Part shown: positions 50,500 through 62,399 of the stretch, piece by piece | Layout: each line of letters begins with the position of its first letter | How positions within the stretch are numbered: the first letter of the stretch is position 1 | Assembly (NCBI GenBank): GCA_030549495.1 | Contig: JAUIRK010001044.1 | Span: forward strand, 62,001 to 126,000 | Reading direction: 5' to 3' | Length of the DNA stretch: 64,000 nt | Origin: Nectonema munidae | Taxonomy: Eukaryota > Nematomorpha > Nectonematoida > Nectonematidae | Made by a program: the position numbers and the translations under genes | Notes under the pieces: generated by a model | The model's database searches: none | Told to the model about the DNA's origin: nothing | Seen by the model: the letters and a program-made list of their open reading frames with translations, nothing else

Positions 50500-50660
50500 A
50501 GCCCCGTCGCCTACTTCAAATACAGAGGGGGAAAAACTGATTTAAATGGGGGCGGGAATATAAAAAGTGTATACATTTACATATTTGAAAGGAGAATCAG
50601 ACGGGCAAAATATATCACAGAGGGCCAGCACACTTGCCCCCTCCTTATCGACGGGCTTAG
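50500..50660. mobile_element. Small inverted-repeat element (MITE-like)
   Basis: The ends are AGCCCCGTCGCC and, reversed from the right, AAGCCCGTCGATA. GC-richer than its surroundings, with internal GGGGGCGGG and CCCCCTCC. No clear target duplication. Confidence 0.45.
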
Positions 50661-53600
50661 TTACAGTAATCAATAGGGATAAATATTTTAAGTTTTAGAT
50701 TATTGAGTTCTTAAATCGTTATGTGCTATAAAAAAATATTTGCCTCGCTGCAAATGACTGGCTACATTACTGCCTCTGATCAAATATAGCCCAAATTTCA
50801 ATTATTATTACAAAGTGGGAAGAAAAATAGATTTAAAATATTCTTAAAATATTTTAAATCGGTAATGTTGCACTATCCGTACATTGATAAAAAGTCAATT
50901 GCAATGGAAGAAGCTTTCAAATAAAAATATTACTGATAAATGCCTACATTAAATTAAAACGTTTGTTATTTTATTTCCTTTAATTTTTGTAGAAATGAGG
51001 AACATATAAAACAGTAAATAAAATTGAATAAGAGATTAAATATCGCTTACATAAAACACAAAAGGGAATCAAAATTAGTTTGAAACTTAGAAAAAAGAAG
51101 GAAACAAATGAGATCTTTTTAAGGAAAAACTAAGTTAAATAAATTGACAATGCAAAAACTTAATTAAATTAAAAAGTTAAAAGTAAAACCATTTAAAAAA
51201 AGATTTGTTTTAAAATAAAAAAAATAACTTTAAAAAATTTTTTGAAGCAATAGCCAAAAATATTAAATTTTAGTCTGTTTTTTATATTGAAAAACTATTA
51301 TTAATATTTTGTGTATGTATATAGTATTGTGTGTGTTTTGACAACTTACTTTAAAGTTACCATAATCGTAAGATCCCCGAGATAATATATATTTATTGTA
51401 AAAAATATTTTGTGTTACAAACACAAAAACAACAAATAAAAGTTTTTTAACATAAAAAATACACTAAGATAATATACATTATTTAAAAATAGAAAATAAT
51501 TTATTGAAAGTTTCTAGATTTGGTAAAAAATTTAGAAATTAACATACAAAATGCACGTTTTATATTTAAGAAATAAACAAACAACTAAAAATATAATATT
51601 TTATTTATAATTAATTTAATATAACTTTTCTTAATATTAGTAAAATATGCCAACTCTTCCAATGTATAACATAAATTATTTAATTTAAAAGATGATTTTA
51701 TCAAAAAGCTCAAAATAATGAGAAAAATAATATTGAGAACTATTTCATGTGTTTTATTTGGGTGTTGCGCTTTCAAACTTGGTGTCTTCTATAAATTCAG
51801 TATACTTTCTTTTTTTGTTCATCTGTAAATACTTTCCAACTAGTGTATAAAGAATTTTATGTGATAAATAATAACAAGTTTAATTAGTAGTATATCAACA
51901 GCGTTTTACAGAGTTGAAATAAGAAAACTCAAACTATGTTTTTAACTTGTGAACTATTACCTCAATTATCTTTATACATAAACTACAATACATTGTGTCC
52001 AATATAGTTTAATCATAACATTATTTTTGTCAATATATAAACATGTAATGAATACTACATTTCAATGTGGTTAAATTTTCTTTCTTGATATAATAATGAC
52101 TTATCCATCTCATAAATAGGGATGGGACCAAATTTCTAACCAAAGTGACTTGAAACTATGTTTGATAAAAGCCCATAAATTAAAATTTTTAATTCTCAGA
52201 AAAAAATTTTAATAATAAGTTTATAGATGGGTTATTTATATTATAGAATAATTAATGATAAATATTAAATTTAGCAATAAAATTTTTATAAAAATTGCTC
52301 TAAAATTACATGGTGGAAAATATTACTTGCTGCTAATCTTACTAAACCGAGCACGTTTAGCCCACCCACCCCCCCCCCCCCCTCCCCCCGGTTTGATTCT
52401 TATTCTTTATTTTATCCTTCTCTTAGTTTACTAATTAAGAGGGAGCCTTGATCTATAAATCTCAATCTGACCTTAATTGTTTTGCTTACAAATACGCTCT
52501 CTGCTTCTAGTCTACTTCATTTTCCTATACTTTATATGGTATCTAATTTCGCTCTTCATTCTAAACTGATCCTACCTTAATAAATCTACTTTCATGAGAA
52601 ATTCATTTTGTGCAATCTATGTTCGAAAAACCTTTTCAGAGATTTATTTAGCCGAGAATTTAAGCGATTTCATAACTTTTGTATTGAAGAGAATCCCTTT
52701 GTTGATACTGCCTTTTTTTTATCAATATCATGTGTTATATTTCAGTGGTTATGAAAAAATATCATTCTGAATATTACTAGCCAATCCTTTTTCAAAATTC
52801 CTGTTCTTGGTGAATCCATTTATAATCCGCTTTTTTCAATTAAAAAAACTTTTTCACCTCTAGAATATTTACTCATTTACACCCGAAGGAAAAAATTTGA
52901 TTCACATTTATAAAAATGCTTTGAGAAAGGCTATTTTTACATATTGATTTCTAACTGTTTGAAAATTTTTAGATCACTTTTTTAGTCAATTGATTTTTAA
53001 AATATTAACTAATAAGGTCATGATTTAACGATTTTAACTTCACAAAAGAGAATCTTCTTTTTCACGATCAAGATTTTTTTTTGAAAATTTCAATAGTCAA
53101 ATCTAATTTCATTGGAAAACAAAATATCTTCCTTGTAGACGGGTTACATACATGTTTCTTAAAACTATATATCTCCTGAAAGGATTAAATCAAAAACATA
53201 GACGATATTGTATTAAAAATTATTTAAAATTTGTTGGATATGTTTAGTCAGAATTTTATCCTCAATCAAAATTTTAATAGTGATTTTTAATCAAAAGTGA
53301 ATTTTTGAGAAAATTAAGTTTTTTGAGAATTTTTTTCCATCAGCATCGTCAATTTTTAAAAAATATTTTATTTAAAATGTAAAATGTTTTAAAGAAAATT
53401 TTCGTCCGAAACTCAAATATTTAATTGAAATTTTCACAATTAAATTGCATAAATGAGTGGAGAAATTAAATCTGTATACTCGATTTATTTAAAATGCATA
53501 AAAATATTTTTGGAGACACTTTCTCAGACGTAAACTGGAAATACTTTTAAACATTTCCAAATCACAGTTGCTAAAACGGAGCTGAGAAATGAAATTGGCG

Positions 53601-53967
53601 TGGTAGATTTGATATAAAAAATTTATTTAATTTAAAAAATATTCTTGGAGTTTTTCAGATCTAAAACAACAAAATTGATTGATACCTTGAAATGACAAAA
53701 AAATAATAACTTTAATTTTAAAAAGTTTCTCTCTACAGGCTAAAAATATTGGAAAGTTTTCCATGACTTGGTGAATTATTGTTTTGATTGGATGATAAAT
53801 CTGTTTACCGCGAATACACGCGAGCCAATAGTTTAAATGTTTCTGAAGAGGGTTCAGTGTAAACGCATATCTGTAAATTAATTGATTTGTAAATACATCG
53901 AAAGATACTTTAACAAAAATTTAAAAAATTTTTAAATGAAACTTTTAGTACTCAAAACTAAGTGTTG

Positions 53968-53973
53968 TTTATT
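53968..53973 (-). terminator. Likely poly(A) signal of the 54071-54550 gene
   Basis: AATAAA on the minus strand, about 100 nt past the proposed stop. Confidence 0.4.
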
Positions 53974-54070
53974 TGTAAAATTTAGCTTTAACGTATTGCA
54001 ATTCAATGCAGCTTTAGTTATGTCAACATTGAAGATCATGGCAACGAGTATGCTTGCACTCTAACTTTGA

Positions 54071-54550
54071 TTACACAATCCTCCTGGTGCCATTTTGTAC
54101 GGGGTTTAATGTCCCTAGATTTAATTAATAATTAAAATTTTAAATAAAAAAGAACAAAAAATTTATTATTTTAATATCTAAAGAATTTTATACAATCAAA
54201 AAAATTAGTTTTTATATTAATTGAACTTCATTGAATCAAGGTTTCATTTAGACTTTTTGAATCTAAAAATAAAAGTTATTAATGAAGGTAATAAGATTCA
54301 AACAAAAATACCTGTTGTCTTCTCTGTCCTGGTTTCATAACTAATCTGGGCTTTTTCAAGGTGATTAAGGCTCCATCTGTTGATATAGTATAATGTTAAA
54401 AAAACAAATTTCATTTAACGTTATAAGTTTTCCATAAAGTTTTTTTTGTTCATTAGTTTTGTGCTCACATGCTAATGTAGTTGTAATCAATCTAATTGCA
54501 TCCTCACGAAGTTCATAGTTACCATTTCCATGCAGAGACCCCATAATCAT
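54071..54550 (-). CDS. Small uncharacterised protein, three exons
   Basis: Exon 1 is 54550-54420 (ATG 54550), exon 2 is 54376-54312 and exon 3 is 54114-54071. Exon 2 has a clear acceptor (ATACTATATCAACAG) and donor (GTATTTTT); exon 3 follows TTAATTAAATCTAG. The three lengths sum to 240 nt and join in frame to a stop, giving 79 residues. AATAAA on the minus strand at 53973-53968 would end the transcript. The protein is mostly helical and charged, with REDAIRLITTTLAC, EQKKLYGKLITWSL and HLEKAQ. The last segment loosely recalls the end of MIT domains (ESCRT-associated), an impression only. The first donor (GTTAAA) is weak and its intron only 43 bp. An upstream exon is possible because an acceptor-like AG immediately precedes the first ATG. 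Confidence 0.5.
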
Positions 54551-55209
54551 CCTTTTTTCAAAAGATTATTTAGGTATTCAGAGTTGTTATTTTTTCATTT
54601 AACAACTATTAGAGGAAATTTGGACCTGCATATATTTTCTTGTTGATAATAATTTATTTTTTAAATAACACCAAAAATTTCTTTATATTCCTGCAAAAGA
54701 AAGAATATTTTAATCACGGAAGAACGTTGTGGTTACATAACAAGAACTTAATTTAAAAGTGCGATTTATATCTAGTATACATTACGCATTTCTTTAATAA
54801 AAAAGACAGCTTTTCATATGTTTAATTTGAAAATCTGCATGGCAAATAATTGTCAGGCTTTTAGGTGTTTTTTTGAGAAATTTGCTTTATAAAAGGATCA
54901 TCTCTTGAACAAGTCCTTATAAGAAATTGTAACTCATGAGCTAAGTTGTGTGTGATAGGTGATTCTTTTTTCAAAAAATGTTTTAAACTATAAATGAATT
55001 GAAAATTACGTGGCACATGTTCATCATTTTTCAAGGCCAATATTATAATAATAATCTTTATGTAAATCGATTTTGGTGAACAGCTATTTTTATCATTGAT
55101 TTGTTCAATACATGCATACATGATAAGCGTCACAGGAGGTGTGACTATGACTGCCACCCATTCTATTTCCCATATCATTAGTGAGAAAGAGCGATAAACA
55201 CTTTCTCAA

Positions 55210-55300
55210 AAATTGACGTGTCTCACACATTCATTTGCTCCCTCGCACAGTCGTTTGCTCCCTCGCACATTCATTTGCTCCATCGCACAGTCGTTTGCTC
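55210..55300. repeat. 18-bp tandem repeat
   Basis: Units alternate CATTCATTTGCTCCCTCG and CAGTCGTTTGCTCCCTCG, about five copies, a higher-order 36-bp pattern. Confidence 0.85.
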
Positions 55301-56425
55301 ACTTAGCTCTCCTTCCTTCTCGTTTTCTTACTCTCACGTAATATTTATGAATTCCATTATACCAGAGGTGCCCAATCCCGTATTCGGTTAGTATATGAGC
55401 ACTATCTTCCTTCGATAAATTTTCCTTATCGCCATATGGACGAACTCTCAATGGGGTCCAGTTCGACTCGTCTGAGCCACTCTTATTCCAACCGAATACC
55501 TCGCTAGCCCAACAAATCTATAGTTAAAGGGATTGACTCATAGAAAGATACATTTAATCTTCCGACATATGAGATCAGGATGCGCTCTTAAAGTAGGCCC
55601 TGATACTGTAAACGTCCCATGGTTAGGTGATCAGACTCATGGCTGATTACATTATCGCAGATTCTCGCATACACACACACAGACACATCATTTGTATAAT
55701 ACGAGATTTTTTAAAATATTAATGAAATTTTTGAAGAAATATTTTTTCAATATGAAGAGTTTAGGAAACTGTTCTCTGTTATGTAATGATATATTCTCAT
55801 AACCAGTACGGTTGAACGCGGGTAGACAATTTGAGTGTTATCTCCAAACTGTATACTACGATGATTCATCTCCAACCTGTATACTACGATGATTCATCTC
55901 CAACCTGTATACTACGATGATTTATCTCCAATCTGTATACTACGATGATTCATCTCCAACCTGTCAGCTCATATTTTGCTAGATGTAAGATTTGATATAC
56001 CTCATTCGGGGAGACGATGTTAAATAAGTTATTACCAATGTACCTGTATACTACGATGGTTCATCTCCAACCTGACAGTTCATATTTTGCTAGATAAAAG
56101 ATTTGATATAACTCATTCGGGGAGACGATATTAAATAAGTCATTACCTATATTTTTGCAAATTTTTCATGCTATTAAATAATATATCTGTCAAATAATCA
56201 AAGAATCGAAAAATATTCTCTAAAAAATCAAAAAATATGAAACTTTCTATCCATATTTTGCTAGATGTACGATTTGATATACCCCATAAGATATTACAAA
56301 AGTTATTACCTATATTTTTGCAATTTGTACAATATTAATTAATATAACTGTCAAATAATCAATATAAAATACTGTAATCAAAAATAGAAAAATATACTCT
56401 AGACCCCCCCCCCCGGGGTGTGCGC
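55301..56425 (+). repeat. Repeat region ending in a C-rich terminus
   Basis: It contains a hAT-like end (CAGAGGTGCCCAAT, about 55364) without a partner, a 28-bp minisatellite (55850-55965), three copies of the repeat seen at 290-440, and a terminus of twelve or so C followed by GGGGTGTGCGCCCC at about 56403-56425. That terminus matches those of blocks Y and Y'. Confidence 0.6.
55850..55965. repeat. 28-bp minisatellite
   Basis: CTGTATACTACGATGATTC with ATCTCCAAC recurs about four times in direct tandem, with a further half unit near 56043. Confidence 0.9.
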
Positions 56426-56429
56426 CCCT

Positions 56430-57980
56430 TAAAAAATCCATACACATTCTAAATAAATATTTACTCCTTATTTTCAATGCATGCTTACCTACTCACATTT
56501 CCCCAACGTTCGGTAAACTCATACTCATTCCTAAAACTAAAGCTTCATTCACGACCAATCACTCTACTACCCATTCTAGGCAAACCTTTCGGAAAAATCA
56601 TTCGCAAACCTGTAGGCCACTACATCCTATCCCGTAACCTCATCCATCACACGCAATTTGCATACCTTCCTAGCCAAAATACGGAAACACCACTATCTCG
56701 TCTAGCCACCCTTGATTCTTCCCTTTCTACCGAGAAAATTTCTTCTACAATTTTCATAGACATAGACAAGGCTTTCAACTCAGCCTGGCCTCCTGCCATC
56801 GTTCACAAATTATTTCCTCCTTACATCATCAAATTTATAGGCTTATACCTTTCAAACCGCTGTCTCATTTTCCGACATCACACTTCCCTTTGCATCCATA
56901 AGCTAACCCTCTCGACTCCCCAAGGAGGATGTCTTTCCGACATCCTCTGGCTAGTTCTCATAGACCCTCTTCTAGATCTAATCTACACCAACACAGATTT
57001 CTCTCAATGTTTTCAGATGACATATTATTCCCTTTCACCAGTAACTCTCAACAAACAAACCTCCCCAAATCATCTTCATTTCTACTAAAGTTATAAGATA
57101 TAGCAAACATACATAAGATATTCTTTAACTCCAGCAAAACCAGCTTCATTCACTTCACACGCAAACACACAGAACATTTACCCCTTCATTTAAATTCCTT
57201 TACTTTTATACCTGCCTCAAAAACTATCATATATCTAGGACTTAATCTCCAGTCCAATTTAAAATTTTCAATATACTTTAAAAAAATATACCAAAAATTC
57301 TCAGTTACCCTTTTTTAACTTAAAAGCGCTATCTCTTATAAATGGTGCCTCCGTCCCAAACTCACCAAATACATATATTCATCTTTAATCCTCCCAGTAA
57401 TTCAATACGGAATTCTTTACTGGGGCATCTCCTTAAAACACCCCCAACCATCCATTTTCTTAACAAAATACACCCTCTCTGCCTACTTTGCATCACTAAC
57501 GCGTATCGTACTACTTCCATGCAATGCCTAGAAATTCTAACAAACACCATACCATTACAACTTCAACTCAAAAAAACCATTTTAATTTTTTTTTATACTT
57601 TTTAATTGAAAAATGCTTTTTTTGTTTGAGTTTGGGTAAAAAGTCAGACCCGTTGTATGTTGTACTTAGTAATAAGTTTATTGATTCCGCTGCAAAAAGT
57701 GCTCTTATTCTTGAACCTTACCCATACAAAATTGCTTCTTCTTCCCTAAAACATGTTATTAAAAATAAATCGTTTGTAATCTTGCCTCAAAGACCTATGT
57801 ATTCACCTTATCTCCCTTTTAGTGACACTTTTTCTAAAGAATTCTTCGACAAATGCAAAGATTTTGGAATTTTATCCGTTTACTCTAAATTCATAAGGTG
57901 ATTTGCTGGCTACTGCAACTTCAAAGAGTAGGCAAGTGTATTATAAACCTTCCCCTACTTTTTTCCTTTGATAGATTCCA
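56430..57980 (+). mobile_element. Non-LTR retrotransposon (LINE, I/R1 group) remnant
   Basis: The fragment at 56477-57088 encodes a reverse-transcriptase piece: ITLLPILGKPFGKI, the catalytic-motif region FIDIDKAFNSAW (normally DIxxAFDxxW) and TPQGGCLSDILWL. The YxDD-type site is no longer recognisable after it. Downstream, in shifted frames, come TIIYLGLNLQSNL and WCLRPKLTKYIYSS, typical of the RT thumb region, and then NKFIDSAAKSAL near 57680, like an RNase H segment. Frames are broken several times, and both ends of the element are missing. The sequence is C-richer than its surroundings. The I/R1 placement comes from the AW-PAI and WGLRPK-like wording and is tentative. Confidence 0.8.
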
Positions 57981-58870
57981 AAAACGCTGTTATTTGGATT
58001 TTTTAGATTTCAATGAGTCTTATGTCCTTTTCTAAGATAGATCCTGGTGGAACCCCACAAAAATATTTTTTTCTTTGATTTTGAATATCCATATACAGAT
58101 TTTAAAAGGCTTAAAAATGGCTTTCAACACGTACACAATCAAACTTGAGAGTAAAATAGCTAGAAAAAAATAATATTGCGATAAATATTATTCAAAGGAA
58201 ATTCCTTTTATGAATCAAGTTAAGAATGTTGTCAGAGACATTGTATTTGTGGTCACGGTTGACCCGTTAATGTTATAAATTTTTATACATTATATTTTAA
58301 TTGTACATCTGGATACATATAATATTTATCTAAAGATCCCTTTTTTTGTGTTTTTTGAAAAAAACTTATAAATGTGCTTTAACTCTTTTAGGACCAGAAT
58401 TTTGAAGACTACTGATTTGCTTTATTTATGATTCAATTATATATATTTAAGCAGACGATTTTAATTTCAAAGACAATGATCATTTTTAAATTTTTGAAAA
58501 AGATTAACTTATCTTGAATTAAGTTTTAATTTTTCTAAAAATAATACAAAGACTCAAAATCATTTAAAACTGTTGACTATCACTAATTCGGCATCTTAGG
58601 TACAGTTCTTTTTACCTTTAATAGAATAAAATAAGATTTATTTTAATAAAATTAATATTTTTCAATGAATTGTTATAAAAAGAAAGAAGCCAGGTGATGT
58701 GTAATTGCCTGCAAACCAGCATAGGTGGCTTATGTATATGTGTCGCATCAGACAACCTAAAAACTATAAAAAAAAATACGAAGAAATTTATTGAATTTTA
58801 ATATTTTTTATTTACATTTTTAAAAATGGCTAATCTAAAATTATAATTTTACTTTTTTTAAATTTACTCA
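57981..58870. other. Intergenic, upstream of DAP3
   Basis: AT-rich; no gene recognised. It should hold the DAP3 promoter. GC-richer motifs at 58690-58760 may belong to it, but no TATA box or first exon can be assigned. Confidence 0.4.
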
Positions 58871-58876
58871 TTTTAG
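58861..58876 (+). promoter_or_regulatory. Splice-acceptor-like site before the DAP3 start
   Basis: AATTTACTCATTTTAG ends 18 bases before the ATG. This would fit either a 5' UTR intron or a trans-splice acceptor; spliced-leader trans-splicing has been reported in copepods. Sequence alone cannot choose. Confidence 0.45.
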
Positions 58877-58894
58877 TGCGACCTGGATTTTTTA

Positions 58895-60139
58895 ATGGAA
58901 AGATTGTTTCATATTTATAGAAGCTTAAATAGAATAGCTAATTCAACTTATAACCTACCTTTGATATATAGAAGTTCCCACAAATCGATGGAAATTAGAC
59001 CTATTATAAACCTAGAAAAAGTTGACAAAATACAAGAGGTGTTTCCTGAATTAAGAACAGCAGAAGATAATCCACGTTTTCACAATTCATCACATCTTAA
59101 TAAGTTTTATCGTGTTCCTCTGGATGATTATTATCGCCTTTTTGTCCATAATAATTGCTTACAGAATGAATTGTATCACAGAATGGGCTCATTTCAAGAG
59201 CTAGCTTTAATGATAAGAGAGCCATATTTAGAAATTTGTAATTTTCTAACTCAAAGCAATTATGATTTACCAAGTAATAAATATCTATTACATGGAAGAA
59301 TTGGTGTTGGAAAATCTGTTATTTTATATTTAGTCCTTCACTTTTGTTCCAAATTTGATGATTGGTGTCTACTCCATCTTCCTAATGCAAGTCAATGGAA
59401 GTTATTTTATAGAGAAGTTGTACCTAGTAAGTTTGTTCCAGGTTATTTTGACCTTCCAAAAGAAGCACGTATTTTTTTACAAAGAATACAAATTCAAAAT
59501 AAAGAATTTTTTCAAAATTATGATTTAAAAACAACAAAAAAATATGTTTTGAGTTCACGTGAAGAGGTGGCTGAAGGAACTCCTCTAATCGAACTTTTTG
59601 ACATTGGTATTAAACGTATTGGTTTTGCTAATGACTGTGTTGGTATTCTTTTAAAGGAATTAACAATTCAAGCCAAATCAAAATCCTTTAAATGTTTGCT
59701 TCTTGTTGATCATATTAATGCTTTATTTGGAGAAAGTCGAACAATAACATATAAACAAACCTGTCAAAAAGTAGAATACTTAAATATGAATAAAATTACA
59801 CTAGCTGTCTATTTAAAAAAATTTATTAACAACATGCGAGGAGCAACGGTTTGCTCCAGTGATATTCTTCAAAATAAACTCAGTAAAGGCAAACCACAAC
59901 CTGAATATCCTAGTGCTGTTGATTTACTTAAGACCGAAGGTATGATATGTCTAGATCCTTTTGTTCCTATAAGAGTCAACAATTGTTCTTTTAAAGAATT
60001 TTTTGCTATGATTGACTATTTTATTGAGAGAAAATGGATTATGCATTCTCACGCTTCTAATCAAGCTGGAAAATTAGAGTTGTATTACCTTTGTGGTGGT
60101 AATTTATTAGAACTTATTACGTATTCTAAGTTTTTGTAA
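58895..60139 (+). CDS. DAP3: Mitochondrial small ribosomal subunit protein mS29 (DAP3)
   Basis: mS29/DAP3 is a GTP-binding, animal- and fungal-type component of the mitochondrial ribosomal small subunit head, also described as a pro-apoptotic factor in mammals. The 414-residue product starts with a basic presequence (MERLFHIYRSLNRIANS). The P-loop GRIGVGKS is at about 134-141 and the Walker B-like LLLVDHINALFG at about 268-279. Family landmarks include GSFQELALMIREP, HLPNAS, GTPLIELFDIGI, GILLKEL and LDPFVPI. Length is close to the usual 390-400. ATG 58895 is the first Met and follows a good acceptor-like site. The coding region has no intron. A poly(A) signal AATAAA lies 4 bases past the stop, and a repeat element begins 20 bases later, so the 3' end is very tight. 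Confidence 0.96.
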   Translation: MERLFHIYRSLNRIANSTYNLPLIYRSSHKSMEIRPIINLEKVDKIQEVFPELRTAEDNPRFHNSSHLNKFYRVPLDDYYRLFVHNNCLQNELYHRMGSFQELALMIREPYLEICNFLTQSNYDLPSNKYLLHGRIGVGKSVILYLVLHFCSKFDDWCLLHLPNASQWKLFYREVVPSKFVPGYFDLPKEARIFLQRIQIQNKEFFQNYDLKTTKKYVLSSREEVAEGTPLIELFDIGIKRIGFANDCVGILLKELTIQAKSKSFKCLLLVDHINALFGESRTITYKQTCQKVEYLNMNKITLAVYLKKFINNMRGATVCSSDILQNKLSKGKPQPEYPSAVDLLKTEGMICLDPFVPIRVNNCSFKEFFAMIDYFIERKWIMHSHASNQAGKLELYYLCGGNLLELITYSKFL

Positions 60140-60142
60140 ATT

Positions 60143-60148
60143 AATAAA
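60143..60148 (+). terminator. DAP3 poly(A) signal
   Basis: AATAAA four bases after the stop, followed by a T-rich stretch (GTTTTTTG) suited to the downstream element. Confidence 0.7.
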
Positions 60149-60289
60149 CTGTTTTTTGTAACTTTTTAACCCTATTAGTGCTGGGGGGGGGGGCGTAAAA
60201 CCCCCCCCCCCCCCTTCACTAAAAAATTAATTGTAGAAAATTGGCCGAATCATATCCCTTTAAATTTTGTGACTTTTCCTAAAATCGCT

Positions 60290-61850
60290 AGGTGCATCTT
60301 TTGAAACAATTTTCATGGTAGTTGAATGACCCCTTCATGTCCAAAACTGTCAATCAAAATCAAATAATTAAAATTTTTCAGCAAAATTTGACATTATCTG
60401 TACTTAACCTTATAACTTAGGATCTATATTATATAATACCCTGAAAATTTATAATTATATACAGTTTGGAACGCATAACACTTTATATGTTTAATTTTTT
60501 CAATAATCATGGCTACTTTTTAGAAAATGTCAATCAAAATTTTGATTGATCTAAAATATACCTTCAAATTTTACATAAAATATATGTTTTTATACTAAAT
60601 CGGTCATGCTGTTTTCATTTCTGGACTCATTTTTTACATTTAAGATTTGAAAATACCTATAAGTATCAAATTTGCGGTTTACTTATGAAAATTATCTCCA
60701 AAAACATTCCTTCACATTTTACATAAAATATATGTGTTATACTAAATCGGCCATGCTGGTTTCATTTCTGGACTAATTTTTTACGTTTAGGATCTGGAAA
60801 TACAAGTGTTAATCAAATTTGCGGTTTACTTCTAAAAATTATCTCCAAAAACATTCATTCAAATTTTACAATGAAATATATGTTTCATACCAAATCAACC
60901 ATGCTGTTTTCATTTCTGAACTCATTTTTCACATTTAGAGGTTTTAAAATATGAGTCAAAATTTGCGGTTTACTTCTAAAAGCTATCTCCAAAAATATTC
61001 TCTCAATTTTACATGAAATATTTGTTTTTATACCAAATCGATCATGCTGTTTTAATTTTTGAACTCATTTTTTACATTTAGGGTTTGAAAATACCTATAA
61101 GTATTAATCAAATTTGCGGTTTACTTCTGAAAATTGTCTCCAAAAATATTCTCTTGAAATATGTTTTTATACCAAATCAATCATGCTGTTTTCATTTCTG
61201 AACTCATTTTTTACATTTAGGATGTGAAAATACCTATAAGTGTTAATGAAATGTGCGGTTTACTTTTAAAAATTGTCTCCAAAAACATTCATTCAAATTT
61301 TACAATTAAATATATGTTTTTATACTAAATCAACCATGCTAGTTTCATTTATGGACTCAATTTTTGCAGTTTGAATTTGAAAATACATATAAGTATCAAT
61401 TAAATTTGCGTTTAGTTCTAAAATTTGTTTTTATAGCAAATAGATCATGATAATTTCATTTCTGAACTCAGTTTTCGCATTTAGAGGTTTTACTGCTAGT
61501 GTCAATCAAATTTTCCATTTATGTCTGAAAACTATATTCCAAAATATTCTCTCTAATTTTACATGATATATATGTTTTTATACCAATTCGACCATGATAA
61601 TTTTTATTTCTGAAATCATTTTTTGCATTTAGAGGTTTTAAATGTCTGAAAGTGTCAATCAAATTTTCGATTTACGTCTAATGTCTAAAGAAATATTTTT
61701 GAAATTTAAATAAAATATCTGTTTATATGCCAAATGGAAGATGCTGGTTTCATTTTTGGACTCAGGTTTGGCATTTATGGTTTTAAAATATCTGAAAGCT
61801 TGAATCAGATTTGCGGTTTACTTCTAGATACTGTCTTCAAAAATATTTTG
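60290..61850 (+). repeat. Tandem array, unit about 147 bp (satellite T2)
   Basis: CATGCTG/CATGATA marks recur near 60605, 60751, 60900, 61043, 61182, 61337, 61445, 61590 and 61739. Most spacings are 139-155 bp, with one shortened unit. Each unit has TTTGCGGTTTACTTCT and AAAATATCTCC-like segments. About nine to ten units. Confidence 0.9.
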
Positions 61851-62399
61851 ACTGTGAAAAAGAAGTTCCTCTTTTACAAATGAAAAATATTTAAATCTAT
61901 AGCTTATCATCTAGGATTACAGTTAACATTTAGCTAAGATGGGTAGGAAATCTGAAAATTTAGAATAAGTCAGATTTATCCAAAATGGCACAGATGCCAA
62001 TATGTGAGAATTTAGTCACTATCAAGATATTTTTAATTTAAATTGAATTTGTCCATGTTTTTCCTTTTGTGTCAGAGATAATTTTTTAGATGAAGAACGT
62101 TGACAACGTTTTGTAATTGAACAATCAACATCACAAATAATTCATCTGAAAAAAGAGCTACCAAGAAAGGATCATCATAGAATGAATACCAAAATTACAT
62201 ACTGTAAATTATAATATGACGTAGAGGCTACGAGCCGATAACGAATTTGTAGCCAAAAAGATGGAGGTCCTATCGAGTTACATAAGTTACTGTAGAATGA
62301 AATATTTTGAGTGGATTAAACACCTAAAGTTGGTTTATTAAATATATTAAGAAAATAATTACCAGAGAAATACTGCAAGTAGAAGTTATTTTTATGTTT

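Larger units (their letters stand above)
49797..54070. other. Intergenic, AT-rich
   Basis: No gene recognised. There is a small inverted-repeat element at about 50500-50660 and a long C run with flanking CCACCC at 52360-52390 that resembles the other C-rich repeat termini. 51000-52300 and 52900-53950 are extremely AT-rich without visible structure. Confidence 0.4.

Noticed and set aside
54861-55178. 105-codon minus-strand frame upstream of the three-exon gene
   Set aside because: It looks somewhat protein-like, but no donor joins it in the phase needed by the exon at 54550, and no homology is recognised. It was not added to the gene model.
57362-57550. Minus-strand frame of 62 codons
   Set aside because: Antisense shadow of the LINE remnant.
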